Below are positions 11,970 through 23,300 of a stretch of DNA of 64,000 nt, one piece after another; within the stretch, counting starts at the first letter, position 1, and every line of letters begins with the position of its first letter. This DNA comes from Trichuris trichiura (lineage: Eukaryota; Nematoda; Enoplea; Trichinellida; Trichuridae): assembly GCA_037903355.1 (NCBI GenBank), contig JBAJFE010000045.1, forward strand, positions 62,001 through 126,000, read 5' to 3'. The notes under the pieces were generated by a model that saw only the letters and a list, made by a program, of their open reading frames with translations, was not told the origin of the DNA and searched no databases. The translations under genes and the position numbers were made by a program.

Positions 11970-13120
11970 AAGTTTACACGTATCTTTTTTGAAGACGCGT
12001 AGCGTGCGATCTCCAAATAAGCAAAAGCCGAAGCTGTGTTTTACAGAAAAAATGAAATTGTGCTCTATCTCAGGAAATTGTTTCCAGCCATGTCAGAAAC
12101 CTACAAAAAGAAATGAGTTTCCATTGAGCAGCATCGATAACATGGATGAGAAGTCAATATTTTTCGCTATGATTTGCAATAGAACCATGATAAAGGCGCA
12201 AAGTTTATTGTAGTGAAGGGCACTAGCAATGAAAGTACCTACTTTACGATGATGCTATCGTGCCTAGCTAATGGAATGAAGCTGAAACCTGTGGTCATAT
12301 TTAAGAGGAAATGAAGGTCAAAGGAGGCGCCTTTGTCCGCTTTCATGAAAACGGTTGGATGGATCAACAGGGTGTGAGATTGTGGATTGACAACATCTGT
12401 AAGAAAAGGCCTGGGCATAGCAGCAACAGAATCATACTGGTGTGGGACTCATTCTGAAGTCACGTGGCAGAAACAATAAAATCACATTTAAAGGAATGTA
12501 AAATAGGAACAGCGGTAATCCTTAGTGCGCTTACATCAGTTCTGCAACCGCCGAACGGTTGCATTAATAAAATCTTTAAAGACTAAATGCGAGAATAGTG
12601 GAAAAAATGTATAACGAAACGGCAGAAGAGGTACACAGCCGGCGGATAAATGTGAGCTCCATCGGTCAATTTGCTGTGCCAATTTGTAATAAAGGCATGG
12701 GGCAAGGTAAAGACGTCAACCGTTATGAAGTCTTTCCAAAAGTGCTCCATTTCTACCCTGTTTGATGACACAGAGGACGATGCACTGCCAGAGAGTGATG
12801 AAGACCATTCTTAGCTTAACGGTTTTGGCCAGTGCAATTAATATTCACTGCATGCGCTATGCTTATCCGCTTCCACGATCTATTCATCTGTGTTTTGTTT
12901 GCAACAGTTGTAATAGACGTCCAATAAACCTACTCAATACGATTCGTTGTACATAGCCCATGCAGTGCTGCACAACGCGTATATCGGACAACTGATCAGT
13001 TTTTGCGTTGAACTTGAGGCAATACAGTTTCGATTTAATGGATTACTGGGATTAACCAGTAAACTGACCAGTAAGAATTGGCGCACAGTTGAGCAGTCAG
13101 CGTCGCCGTCACTGCGCCAA
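11970..13120 (+). mobile_element. pogo-type transposon remnant, copy 3 (inverted)
   Basis: This plus-strand copy matches copy 1 in reverse complement from about 11970 (copy 1 position ~10765) to about 13120 (copy 1 position ~9600). It encodes the same broken transposase blocks: FPLSSIDNMDE at about 12120, a degraded GLTSVLQP-like region near 12530, and the shared terminal segment at 12830-13120. Several frameshifts and stops are present. Facing copies 1 and 2, it completes an inverted arrangement at the centre of the 3.5-18.7 kb region. Confidence 0.78.
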
Positions 13121-13233
13121 TGATTACCACCTCAAACTTTTGCGACACAGTCCTTTTCTTTCCTGTTAGAATCCTTGTCTTTCACCTACCTAATCATGTT
13201 CTTTTGAATTTTCGGCTTCCCGCAGACCTGCGC

Positions 13234-13378
13234 ACCTGCTTTTTCTTAACGTACCGGACCCCACCCAGCTTACCTGATTTTGCTTAACCTATTGGACCCC
13301 CACTTTACCCGCTTTTCCTAAACCTACTGCACCCTCCAGCTTACCTGCTTTTCTTTAACCTAGCTGGCCTCCCCCTTA
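13234..13378. repeat. four tandem ~36-bp units
   Basis: The pattern ACCTGCTTTT-CTTAACCTA-TGGACCCCCACTT recurs four times with sequence drift, starting near 13234, 13272, 13306 and 13343. The plus strand is pyrimidine-rich. I see no coding or regulatory meaning. Confidence 0.65.
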
Positions 13379-13539
13379 AGTTCAAAACGGTCTCACCACC
13401 AGCGCAGTTACTCTCTTTCCTCCTCACTTTGCTCCTAAAACCTAGCAACCGCATATTATTTCCATGTATTTGAGGTGCATACTCAAAACGCCTGCTGACA
13501 ACACATCTTTCATTCTGGACATCAACCCTTACCTAACCT

Positions 13540-13925
13540 CGCAAAGCAACCAACATAAATGGATATCGCACGAAAATATGCCGCTTAAGGCGGATATAAC
13601 CACTGCTGGAACTAGTTAATTCTGAGTACTAAACCTTGCGAATCCAGCATAAGCAGTCCGAACAGTAAATAGTCCCTGTCATAGCGTTTTCACTCGTACA
13701 AGTACTTGCCGAAAGTGCCAGATTGGCTTAACAGCCATAATCCAATGCACTTAGCAATCTCTCTTGGCAAGGGTTACAGTGAGAAACAGAGGAAAACTGA
13801 CTCTACTCTTGTCTGATAACTCTGTTCCTGGAGAACTAATGATACCAAGCAAAGCAACCAACATAAATGGATATCGCACGAAGATTTGCCGCTTAAGAAG
13901 GGCATAACCACTGCTGGACTGCTAG
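13540..13925 (+). repeat. dispersed element Z, two partial copies
   Basis: The motif AAGCAACCAACATAAATGG followed by ATCGCACGAA...TGCCGCTTAAG and ATAACCACTGCTGG appears at 13545-13625 and again at 13853-13922. A third copy is split by the Penelope-like element (left part 23876-23909, right part 26769-27000). The first copy continues through GAATCCAGCATAAGCAG and TTGGCTTAACAGCCATAATC to about 13800, in parallel with 26850-27000. It is noncoding and its class is unknown. Confidence 0.7.
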
Positions 13926-14510
13926 TTCATTCCGTGTGTAATTCCAGCGTGTGTAACTGCAGTATGCACGGGATATCACAAAGGGAATTCCAGCGTGTGT
14001 AACTGCGCTGTAACTCCAGTATGCACAGGATATCACAACGGGAATTCCAGCGTGTGTAATTCCAGCGTGTGTAACTGCACTACAACTCCATTATGCACGG
14101 GATATTACAAAGGGAATTCCAGCGTGTGTAATTGCACTGTAATTCCAGTATGCACAGGATATCACAAAGGGAATTCCAGCGTGTTTAACGGCACTGTAAC
14201 TGCAGTTTGCACGGGATATCACAACGGGAATTCCAGCGTGTGTAACTGCGCTGTAACTCCAGTATGCACAGGATATCACAACGGGAATTCCAGCGTGTGT
14301 AACTGCACTATAACTCCATTATGCACGGGATATTGCAACGGGAATTCCAGCATGTGTAACTCCACTTTAACTGCAGTATGCACGGGATATCACAAAAGGA
14401 ATTCCAGCATGTGTAATTCCAGCGTGTGTAACTGCACTATAACTCCATTATGCCTGGGATATCACAAAGGGAATTCCAGCGTGTGTAACTGCAACTCCAC
14501 ATTGGCACTT
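13926..14510 (+). repeat. 57-bp minisatellite, about 10 units
   Basis: Units follow the pattern GGAATTCCAGCGTGTGTAA-CTGCACTGTAACTCCAGTA-TGCACGGGATATCACAAAG (57 bp, 19 codons). Some units carry an extra 15-bp GTGTAATTCCAGCGT-type insertion, also a multiple of three. As a result the array is open on the plus strand for 175 codons (13995-14522), encoding VCNCTxTPxCTGYHKGNSS-type repeats, and partly open on the minus strand. A single-copy version of the same edge exists in copies A (7140-7230) and C (34200-34260), so the array grew inside copy D. I do not regard it as a gene. Confidence 0.93.
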
Positions 14511-15894
14511 ACAGTGAGATAAGTCATCCACAGTAAAGCATTTTGGCTCCAACAAACTGTTGATGACAAGGCCAATCTCATAGCTTTTGCTATTTCCACA
14601 GTGGCTTCCATGAAACGGAAATGCTGAAGGCAGACATGGGAAACAAGAAACGCTAGCAAGGGAAAGCAAAACTCCAACACAACCGTATATTTCGCCTTCG
14701 TCTGTCGTACAAAATGTAGTGACACTTGCAAGACCGCGTAAGCAATCTGAGCGCACGTACTCATGCGCCCATAGTAGGCAGTAACTGCACAGTGTCGAGG
14801 AAAGCTTCTGAGCTTAAGCATACACACATGTACTTCATCAATCAAAGCTTTGCTGCAGTTATGATGCAGACTGGCTTTCTTGCCATCAAACATAGACCAC
14901 GTGGAGACAAGAGTCACTTTCTTAACGAACATAAAGCATTATTGCGTTGAAAGTGGAGTGCCCGACGATGTTCTGCGCATCAGCAGTGTTTCGGTGCTGC
15001 GATCACGATAGTGAAGAAGACAGTCGCAGTCGAAAGCCGTTGGGTGTCTGTCATGACGTACCATAACGGTGCTTAACTGTGCTCAAATGCGTTGAACAAT
15101 ACGTACGCCATGCGCAAGCCGCTATCACCAGCTTTTCTTTTTTCCTACACGCATTTCTTCATTGTCAACCGCTGAAGCTGTGAATTTCTCTGTTGTAATT
15201 CCAATAATCAAAGTGCACGGAATAATGTACTCACTTTCGCAAAGATTCTTTGAGGCCAGGCAAAATCGTCGAAAACAGCCGTCTAAGCAAAGAGCATCTC
15301 CTGTTGGTAGAAGAGAATAAAACCGAGACAACAGTGCACCTTTTTTAGAGAACTCTTTTGTATCCAGTCATCTGGACATCCAATTCAGTTCACATGTGAT
15401 CATCATGTGAACATGAGAAGACACTTCACTATGAGGTGTGATCATGAGGCACATGTGACCATCATGTGATCATAACTGCTCAGTACTACAATGAGGTCAA
15501 ATGGAGTTCATGAGGAAAGATTACCGCTTCGTGGCGTGAAATGTTGTACGCTCTGGCGAATCAGCTTCATCAAACAACGTAATTAGCTGAGGTCTCCGTA
15601 AGGTCCAATATATTTTTCCGCACACAGAGCAGCACTGCAACTTTGGCCACTTTAAACAACATCTGAGCGTTAAGCGCTTTAATGGAGCATTCCATAACTT
15701 TTCCCAGACGCTTTCTGAATTGCAAGTATACTGCTAAAAAAATTTTGAGTTGTTTCTCAGAAACGGTGAGTTCAGAGCACCAAGGTGGATTCATTTCTTG
15801 AAATGAATCGCAGGTATAGCGTCGACTATAAGCTTCTGTTTCCAAGGTATGGGCAAAGGAAAATGGTTGAGCGTCATGTACATAGTGTAATTGC

Positions 15895-16316
15895 TGAGCT
15901 GGCTTCCATGCTTCATTAGAAAAGAATTCATTGGATGTCCTGATGAATACACGGCAAACCGAACTATGAAGGAGAGGGAGAGAGAGGAGCAAGAGGACGA
16001 CACAAGCGCTGTATTCACACTGACCGCCACCACCAGCAATGACCGCTTTATATACCTTTTCTCTGAGTAAATACCACGGGGCATTGCATAATTGCCTGTT
16101 TGCCACGTGCTTCCCTAATTGTCGAAGTAAAATGATTGGTCAGTTTGGCCACGGCTAACTTCGGTGACCTTCCTCGTGACTGCCGTGGTCACATGAGCCT
16201 GTTTGCCACGGCTTTCCTAATTGTTAAAGTAAAATGATTGGTCAGTTTGGCCACGGCTAACTTCGGTGACCTTCCTCGTGACCGCCGTGGTCACATGAGC
16301 ACTTGTTTATTACACC
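15895..16316 (+). mobile_element. MITE-like insertion in copy D
   Basis: Same insertion as at 3814-4133, in inverse orientation, at the corresponding point of the unit. Copies B and C are uninterrupted there. Ends are GTGTAATTG...TTATTACACC with TAG on both sides. It is ~100 bp longer than in A because of an internal tandem duplication (16094-16300). The CCAAT and TATA motifs are kept on the minus strand (TATA at about 16050, CCAAT at about 16132 and 16235). Confidence 0.6.
16094..16300. repeat. 102/103-bp tandem duplication containing a CCAAT box
   Basis: Two adjacent units start GCCTGTTTGCCACG at 16094 and 16197. Each runs through ATGATTGGTCAGTTTGGCC and ends GTGGTCACATGAGC. They differ by only a handful of bases. 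The homologous insertion in copy A has a single unit, so the duplication is recent and confined to copy D. Confidence 0.9.
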
Positions 16317-16859
16317 TAGATTATGACTAATCAATCGGCAATGCGGAAATGGAAACAACGGATGAGTAGTAGTTACCATTCATTCATACCCATCACTGTG
16401 GAGGTAAATTTGCTGTCCGACTTCAACTTGCAGTGAAATTGAAATTGCCCACATTCAATGGAAGCTTTTTTCGCTGTGATTAAGTTGAACAAGTGCCCTC
16501 TCAGCCGAAGAGTAAAGACAGTAGAGTCAGTGGAATAAACGCTTTTCCACCAACCAAGTATGGCGAAATTACTACGATGGAAGCGGGCATAGTCGCAAGG
16601 CAATGTGATTTAGGAGCGGCGGGCAGAGAGTCATCACAACCAAGCCGCTGTCGCAAAGCAGAACTGAGCGCGAAATACTTCACCTCCGCTTGCTCCATGC
16701 AAGTGCAAGTACCATTAACGCATTGTAAGGTTACATCTCTTGTTTATGCGGTAAACAGAATGCATTGCAAAATAATGCTTACAGTGCTAGGATATAGCAT
16801 AACTTCATAAGTAGATACTTGAAATTAATTAAAAATATTCATATCAATTAAGGAACTGG

Positions 16860-18730
16860 TTGGATCCTCTTTCTCACCGGAAATTTGAAAGCTCTTCAGT
16901 TGTCCCTTTTGGAACAATGCTATCTGTATCCTATGGGAGATGTTTCACTTTATTTTGAGTTAGTCTGGCTTCGGCAAACTTACTGATGGATCATCACCAT
17001 CTGTCCGTTTAATGTGAGATGCCCTACCCCACGTCGCACTTTACCTTTGCCATTTCTTGCTGATCATTGCCAGCAAGCAGAGTGGCTTGCCGCTTACACT
17101 TATTTAGTACGGCTTCGCTTAGCTACTTCTGCAAACTAATCTGAATAGCGTGCCTTATGATTGCGTTCCTATTAAATGCTATCGAAGCCTTTTACCGATC
17201 CGCATGTGCATCTCAAAAGTGTCAAATTTATTCGCTGTTCAAGCAAGGAAGCATAAACTTCTATACTCAGCTGAAATATAGCTAATACGCAAATCGGTAA
17301 ACATAATTAACAATTTGCCACAGCTGGAAACTTCTCTATTTTTTTGCTGCCTTGCCTTAATAGCTGACAGAATTTTATCTGCTTAAGATACGCTTTTATA
17401 GTTTCAATCGATGATTCGCTGAGACCATGGTGAAAACTTTCTCGCCATTTGTGTTTGGGGTAAACTCGTGGGTTGACTAAAACGTTGGTATGTCAACATT
17501 TAGAAAGGTTGAAATCCTGACTTCGTCAGTCGTTCCAGCTGTCTCTGGATTTCAAATCATTCTGGCTTTCGTCTATTCAGACTTTAAAGTTTTCAGTTTA
17601 AGAGTTTAACTCTGTGTAGTGACTTCAAAGGGACAGTGTTTTTGTGATAGCAGTTTCAAAACGGCGGTGATCATCCGCTCGCCTACATAAGCTCTTTCTC
17701 TGCTAATGGTCTGTTTCCCACTTGTTGTCGCGTTCATTTGTTAATGGTAGTTAGTCGGTCTATTGTTTCAGTGTTCACGGTTCGTCCTAATCGTACGTTG
17801 CCGCTTGTTTATAGTTTTAATTCATCGCTTTTGGTACGCTGAGTTTGCCATAGGCCATGAAAGCTGAAACTTCTGGTCATAGTTATATTCACACGAAAAG
17901 CACCGCGTTAACAAACGTTGTGCATGTTTTCTTGGTAGTAACGATTTTCAAGTATTTAGTTTAAACTTCTTCTTTACGTTCGTCCTACTGAGCAAAATTA
18001 TACAGGCGTCCGCGCTGAATTAGGTATCCATCGATATGAGGCGGCCTTTATACTCAGTGTAGTTGCTCACAATCTATGCTGTCTAAAAACGCTTTTGTTA
18101 GGGGCGACATTGAGGTTGGCCGTTATTTACCTTTCCCAGCTAACAAACTTGACGACAATTGGTTCATGCTTATGGTATTCATTTTTTAGTAGTTCAATGA
18201 ACATCTAAAGCTAAGAATTACGCAGAACCATCAGTTTTTGAATCTTATTTTGCCATCCTTCAGTTGCACTGTTTGTTCTGTGATTCCCGCTGAGCAGGGA
18301 GGTGTAATTCTTCCATGTGTCCGGTAGAAATTTTGGACGTTGGAGACATATAATGTTTCTGCCGCGGAAATACATCCTTTCAACATAGTCTTTCTTCGGG
18401 TACGTCGCTGACCGCGGAGCAAGAGCACTTCAGAAACTTACGATTACATTGTTCTGGAGTTTTCTGTAGCAATCTGCTCATCCATTCATTGACAGTGCAT
18501 TTTGTAGTTTATTTACAGGCAACCCAAACTGGCCAAAGCCGAGTATTGAAAATGAATGATGAATAGCGCATTTACCTTTAATCCGCTGTCGCTGCTGCTC
18601 TTACCCTATCGAACGGATCAGTGAAAAAGGGTAGGTTATTGTACACCTAAGTCATCAAGAATGATTGACAAAATCAGGGTTGCAACTTTTCTGAATGCTG
18701 AGTTCTCGTCACTTCAACCTACTAACGATT
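16860..18730. repeat. module Y, first copy
   Basis: About 1.87 kb repeated directly at 38430-40330. Shared landmarks include CTTCGTCAG...CCAGCTGTCTC (17520 and 39065), CGTCCTAATCGTACGTTGCC (17785, one change at 39330) and GGCGTCCGCGCT (18004 and 39551). No coding frame is conserved between the copies. Its right part holds a diverged Penelope-type terminal-repeat motif (about 18380-18530). Confidence 0.85.
18380..18530 (+). repeat. diverged Penelope-type terminal repeat
   Basis: The stretch around GTCGCTGACCGCGG, followed by ACTTCAGAAAC, TTGTTCTG and CTGCTCATCCATTCATTG, parallels the terminal repeat of the element at 23.9-26.8 kb (ATCGCTGATGACGGG, CCCGAAAG, TTGTTCTG, TTGCTCATCCATCTGTTGG) in the same order and spacing. 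It appears to be a solo, decayed repeat lying inside module Y. Confidence 0.5.
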
Positions 18731-20310
18731 TTGCCTAGTGTAAAAGTGCTATTACCGGTTAGATGTTGTATTATAGTTTTTAAATATGAAAAAAGTTGGA
18801 AAGTAACATTCGTTATGCTGTAAGCAACAGATCTTAAAGGGATCTCTGATTTATAGGTTTTCGGAGCACCGTAGAGTTTAGGGCAGCTAGTGTGACTAGT
18901 GTAGAAAAGAGTGCGGCTTTTATTGGACATTACCGGGTCTTGGATTTGATTAGCGAAAGCGTCTAACATGTTTAGAAGAATTTTCCGCGTCTTGTCCGTT
19001 GGGTCGTTCCTAATCTGACAGTAAACAGGGTTGCTGCTGACGAAGGAACAAGAGCAGTTCCGAAGTGTACAGTATAGAATTTGTTCTGTATTTTCTCTAA
19101 CAGTGTGCACATGAACCGCTGCGGCATTCCCGTCGCACAGAAAACAACAGGGAAAACCTATTTAGTTTTCAATGGAGCAAAGAGCAAAACACATGACAGA
19201 AAACCAGGTGAATGCACGCAGTAACGGTCCTGCAATATTTTAGCCAAAACTTTACAAGGTCCAATAGGGACTTGCGCGACTGAAATAACCTACTGTGCTG
19301 AAACGAAAAACGGGTTTAAATTGGCAGCTATCTTAAAACGCCTTTCATTTGACTGTCTCAGAAGAAAAAAGTGTCAAGGTGATATAAATTTGTGAACTTC
19401 AATGCAAACAAAATTACTTCAGACGCTGTTGGGTGCCCGTGCCGTTTCTCAGTTTTGAAAAACCGTGAACTCGTTTTATTGCAGCACTTTAACCTGGCAT
19501 GTCAAGTTTCCACATGGTACAACACTAAGATAAACTCACCATTTACTTTGGGCTTAAACACCTTTATACTTATTACCACACCTCCTATCTTAATATGCAC
19601 TGATGTACGAGTTCTTTCCATAGCAGGTTAACACTGCTCGTGTGTATTTGCAAAATAAAATAAATAAAGAAATCATGAGGTTACAGGTCCGGTAAATAAT
19701 AAGGTAAATAAATAAGGTACTCCAGCTTTTTCAATAATGCTTTTTCCTGTTCAATCCTAATGCCTGTGCAAGCCTCTTGAGTGTGGAATTGTAACGGAGA
19801 GAAAGTGCGACGGTTTAATGTCGCTTCGAGAGAAGAGGAGATGTCCTGTAGTGTAACCCTTACGTGTGCCAGCGTTTGGCAGTGTTCACGGATGGTCGAA
19901 CGTAGCAAGAGGAAACCCGTTGACCGTAGAATCTTTCCTACCCTAGAATGCTGAGAGTTGGTCCAACGTAATCGGAAGGAATTAGGTAGGAGACTCGCGT
20001 CACGGCACTGGAGGAGAAAATTTAATTTACCTTTGGTCACTGTAATGTTGTTTGACGTCTGTTGGAGCTGCTTGGCAGCATGGAAGAGTTGTGCACCATA
20101 GGCACGTTCGATGATCTTGAACACTGGGTGTTTCATAACGGGGCGATGGATTGTCATAACGTATAGAAATTTTGAAGAAACAGTTTGACATGAAAATCTA
20201 GTCCCGTACCAAGAAGTTACATTTACTTGGATTATCATCCTTAAATGAACGTAAGTAAAGAGTCTAAGGTTCGGTAGAAGTATGCTAATTACTTGAAAGC
20301 TCAAAGTTAA
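18710..20310 (-). pseudogene. Penelope-like element, degraded copy
   Basis: On the minus strand, 20304-19681 encodes an N-terminal Penelope-type block (TIHRPVMKHPVFKI, KGKLNFLLQCRD, RRTFSPLQFHTQEACTGIRI) that closely matches 26471-26241 in the better-preserved element. Then 19110-18709 encodes the thumb-proximal reverse transcriptase region (CPKLYGAPKTYKSEIPLR, FQLFSYLKTIIQHLTG). The stretch between (19.11-19.68 kb) is too decayed to translate. The endonuclease part is absent; the copy is cut at the edge of module Y near 18710-18730. Confidence 0.8.
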
Positions 20311-23300
20311 ACATTCACAGACGACTAACAGTTAAAAACGGTTAAAAGAAATACAGATCAGGACAAGAATGCAAAATAGTGCAAGGTGTTCCATCATGAT
20401 TTGTACTTCTGCCATCCGGGCGGATACGTGAAACACAATGCGCATAACTGCAGTGTATTTAAAAGTACTAAAAAGCTTGGACAATCTGAATATTCTGACA
20501 CACGTGCACGCACAATCTGATTTTTATATTTTATACAGTCCATGTGGCAATGACCGACAGTGCTTACAGCAAGAATTCCACCTCGCTTTTGAAATTTCCC
20601 CAAATGACGGGCGTAGAACACTGTTCACGCTAAAGACGGGTTCAGGTGGGACTTGAAAGCTCCGTGAAGAACGTTTATGACAGAAATAAACCTCATGTGA
20701 GAACAAGACGGGTTCAAACAGTAAAAAAAAATTTTCAAAAAGGGCATAGAACATTTCCCTATTCCTCCGTAAAAGTTCAAACACGAAAACTGGCGGTACA
20801 CTTACTGTGCCTGCCTTTGCTGTCCATTACGTGAATCTGGCGCAGCAACTAATAGGGCTCACTACGCTTTTACAAAAGTAAGTATTTTCATTCGTTTGAC
20901 GTGCGTACTCCGACACTTTTGTATTAAAAGGGTCAGCATGCTTGTTCTTCTTAGTAATCTGCAGCAAGAAGGCATTTTACTACATTCTCATTGCACCCTT
21001 ACCATCATCGGCAGTATAAAATCACCTCCCCTGGTCACAGGATGCAGTACACCGTGAAAGTTCAGCATAAATTTTTCACTGCGGTATGCTCATGCAGCAG
21101 ATCACCCTTCTTTTACTGCCGTACGTGTGCAGCTCAGCAAAACGCACGGACGTTCTTAACATTTATAGGCCCACATCAACCGTCCGTTGAAAGTTTCTTG
21201 GCCTGCAGGAAAGTAACGTACGCAAATGACGAGCCATTACTGCGAATAAATAGAACGCTTGATGAACACCTTACATTCTGGACAACACGTCAATCTACAC
21301 ATTCAAGGGGTGCATTTGCAACTTGCCTGGCTACAAACAGAAGCAACGCTATAACGTACTTACCTACACAGCAAGCAGTTCCATTAAAGCCTTTTTAGGT
21401 ACTGCGTTATCCAACCACTTGAAATTCCACTCACATTTGAGTATTACTGTCTGCGACCATTGGATAAGCAATGAACACATTCAACAATACAAATGGTACT
21501 TGATAGGAAGAAGCATTTCCGCTCACAATATCGACATGAAATTTATTTCCAAGGACGACCTCCACGCGCGTATCGTGAAGAATTCAAAAGTATTCCTACT
21601 TAAGCGCAAACAGGCTTTTCTGAAAGCGAAACTATTGCAAACCAGCTGCCATTTTTAAGCACAGTAGTCCACGATATTCAAAAAGTGTACACAGGTCCTG
21701 CAAAACTTTATAAGTCCAAACGAACAGTCGGTGTGTCCTTCTCGTGGGTCAGAAATTGAGCGACGTGAGCAAACGCGGCGAAATAGCCAAACCAATGCTT
21801 TCACCCGAAGTAACAGGCTGATAACAGAGCCTAAATCTCTAGCAATCGACTTTTTGCCTCTAACACAAGCCATTGTGTGAAGAGCATGACCCTCACTGAA
21901 CAGAGTGAACGCAGTTTGAACGCTTGGAAGTGGGATAGCTCGTGAAGGTACACTTGAATTATTAGTAAAGCGTTTCCATTTCCGCAAATGAGAAACATTC
22001 CAGCTACTGTTTGCCAAATGAGATTCCATTTTCATAAAAGGAGAATAATCTTACAGCCATCTTTCGCTCTAACTATGGAATAGAGCAGCATGAAAAACGG
22101 TCAACGCTGATTACCAGCAATTACTTTCAGGATGAATAAACCGCACGTCAACCACAGCAGTTAAGAAATGCAAACAATTTTGACAGTTCAAGATGAAACT
22201 TTCACTGCCCACGCAAGATCAGCAGCTGTAAATTAACAGTTTGTATCATCTTGGTTCCAGAGTCATTTTCCAACGAAAGACTAATACAGTAAGGACTACC
22301 GCTGCCCAACCAAACAACCACTGTCAGAACCACTTGACCGGTAGCCGAATGTTTTTCAATGGCTGCTTAGACGAATCATGGGTGCTAGCAACACTTGTAG
22401 TGAAGTGACCCACTCAAGTGCAGTCGGGTGACATCGAGCGATCTTCTCATAGACAGATGAATTGCCGCTGAATACTTCACAACTTCCAGCCGGTACCTTT
22501 GGAGACTCCTACAGACCATAGACAGTCCCATAGAGAACGATCACTGAGCATACATTGAACAACAGCCTCCTGCAACAACAAAGCAAACGGAAACTATGAC
22601 ACAGGGGATAGGTTTTCATAAACTTACGAATCAGGAAATTAACTTCGTTCAAGCCTTTATAATGATTAGACATGTAAAAGCGAATCTTGTTGAAACACCT
22701 GTATAGACGACTTCAGCTTGTCTAGTGATCTAACTTTGACAGTTCTCTTGTTTATTCACAGTTTGTTGTTCGAAGAAAACCATAGAAGCAACAACATGCC
22801 GCTCTCGAAAGGAGCACTCCGAGAAGGCACAAGTGTTCGACTCAAAAAGCCAAACGCTACCAAGATAAACTTCTCCGGGAACAATTGAGAACATGGGATA
22901 CTTCAACGACAAAGATTCCGCTGCTTGCGCAAAGCTCCCAGTGGCCAATTTCCAGCTTCTCTTGCATCCATTCTCGATACTCTTATGCAGAATCTAACGC
23001 ACAATGCTGACGCCCAAATCAGTGCGACTTCCCAGAAAAACATGGCAATGTTAGAATACGCTGGACATGACATACGATTTCCGGAACCCATTGACACTAA
23101 TCGTATGTTCAAATGTCGGCTAAGAAGAAATAGAAGTTTCCTTGGGCGTACTGCACACTGAAGACTCACAGATACACAGGATTCTTCCCTGTATGCTCTA
23201 TTACTGTAGCACCCTATTCAATAGTTCAATATTGTCGTACGAATGCACCAAGAGGGCTTTCATAATGTTCTACACAGTGCGAAAGCACAGACGTCCAACA

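Larger units (their letters stand above)
14506..18730 (+). repeat. duplicated unit, copy D
   Basis: Direct relative to copy C. 14.50-15.37 matches 34.20-35.12. 15.44-16.80 matches 37.48-38.40, interrupted by the MITE-like insertion. 16.86-18.73 (module Y) matches 38.43-40.33. The module at 35.2-37.4 in copy C is absent; the join is near 15370. The inverted partner of 14.5-16.6 is copy A. Reading frames inside are broken differently from those in A and C. Confidence 0.8.

Noticed and set aside
13926..14510. CRISPR array
   Set aside because: Units are contiguous 57-bp repeats without unique spacers, and the genome is eukaryotic. It is a minisatellite.
13995..14522. 175-aa secreted repeat-protein gene
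   Set aside because: The open frame follows from a repeat length divisible by three. The opposite strand is also partly open, there is no signal peptide, and the single-copy versions in A and C are not part of a gene I can recognise.
20991..22035. Frames of 126-135 codons at 20991-21398 (plus) and 21655-22035 (minus)
   Set aside because: No recognisable motif, no second copy, no clear splice borders. Lengths are within chance for this much AT-moderate sequence.
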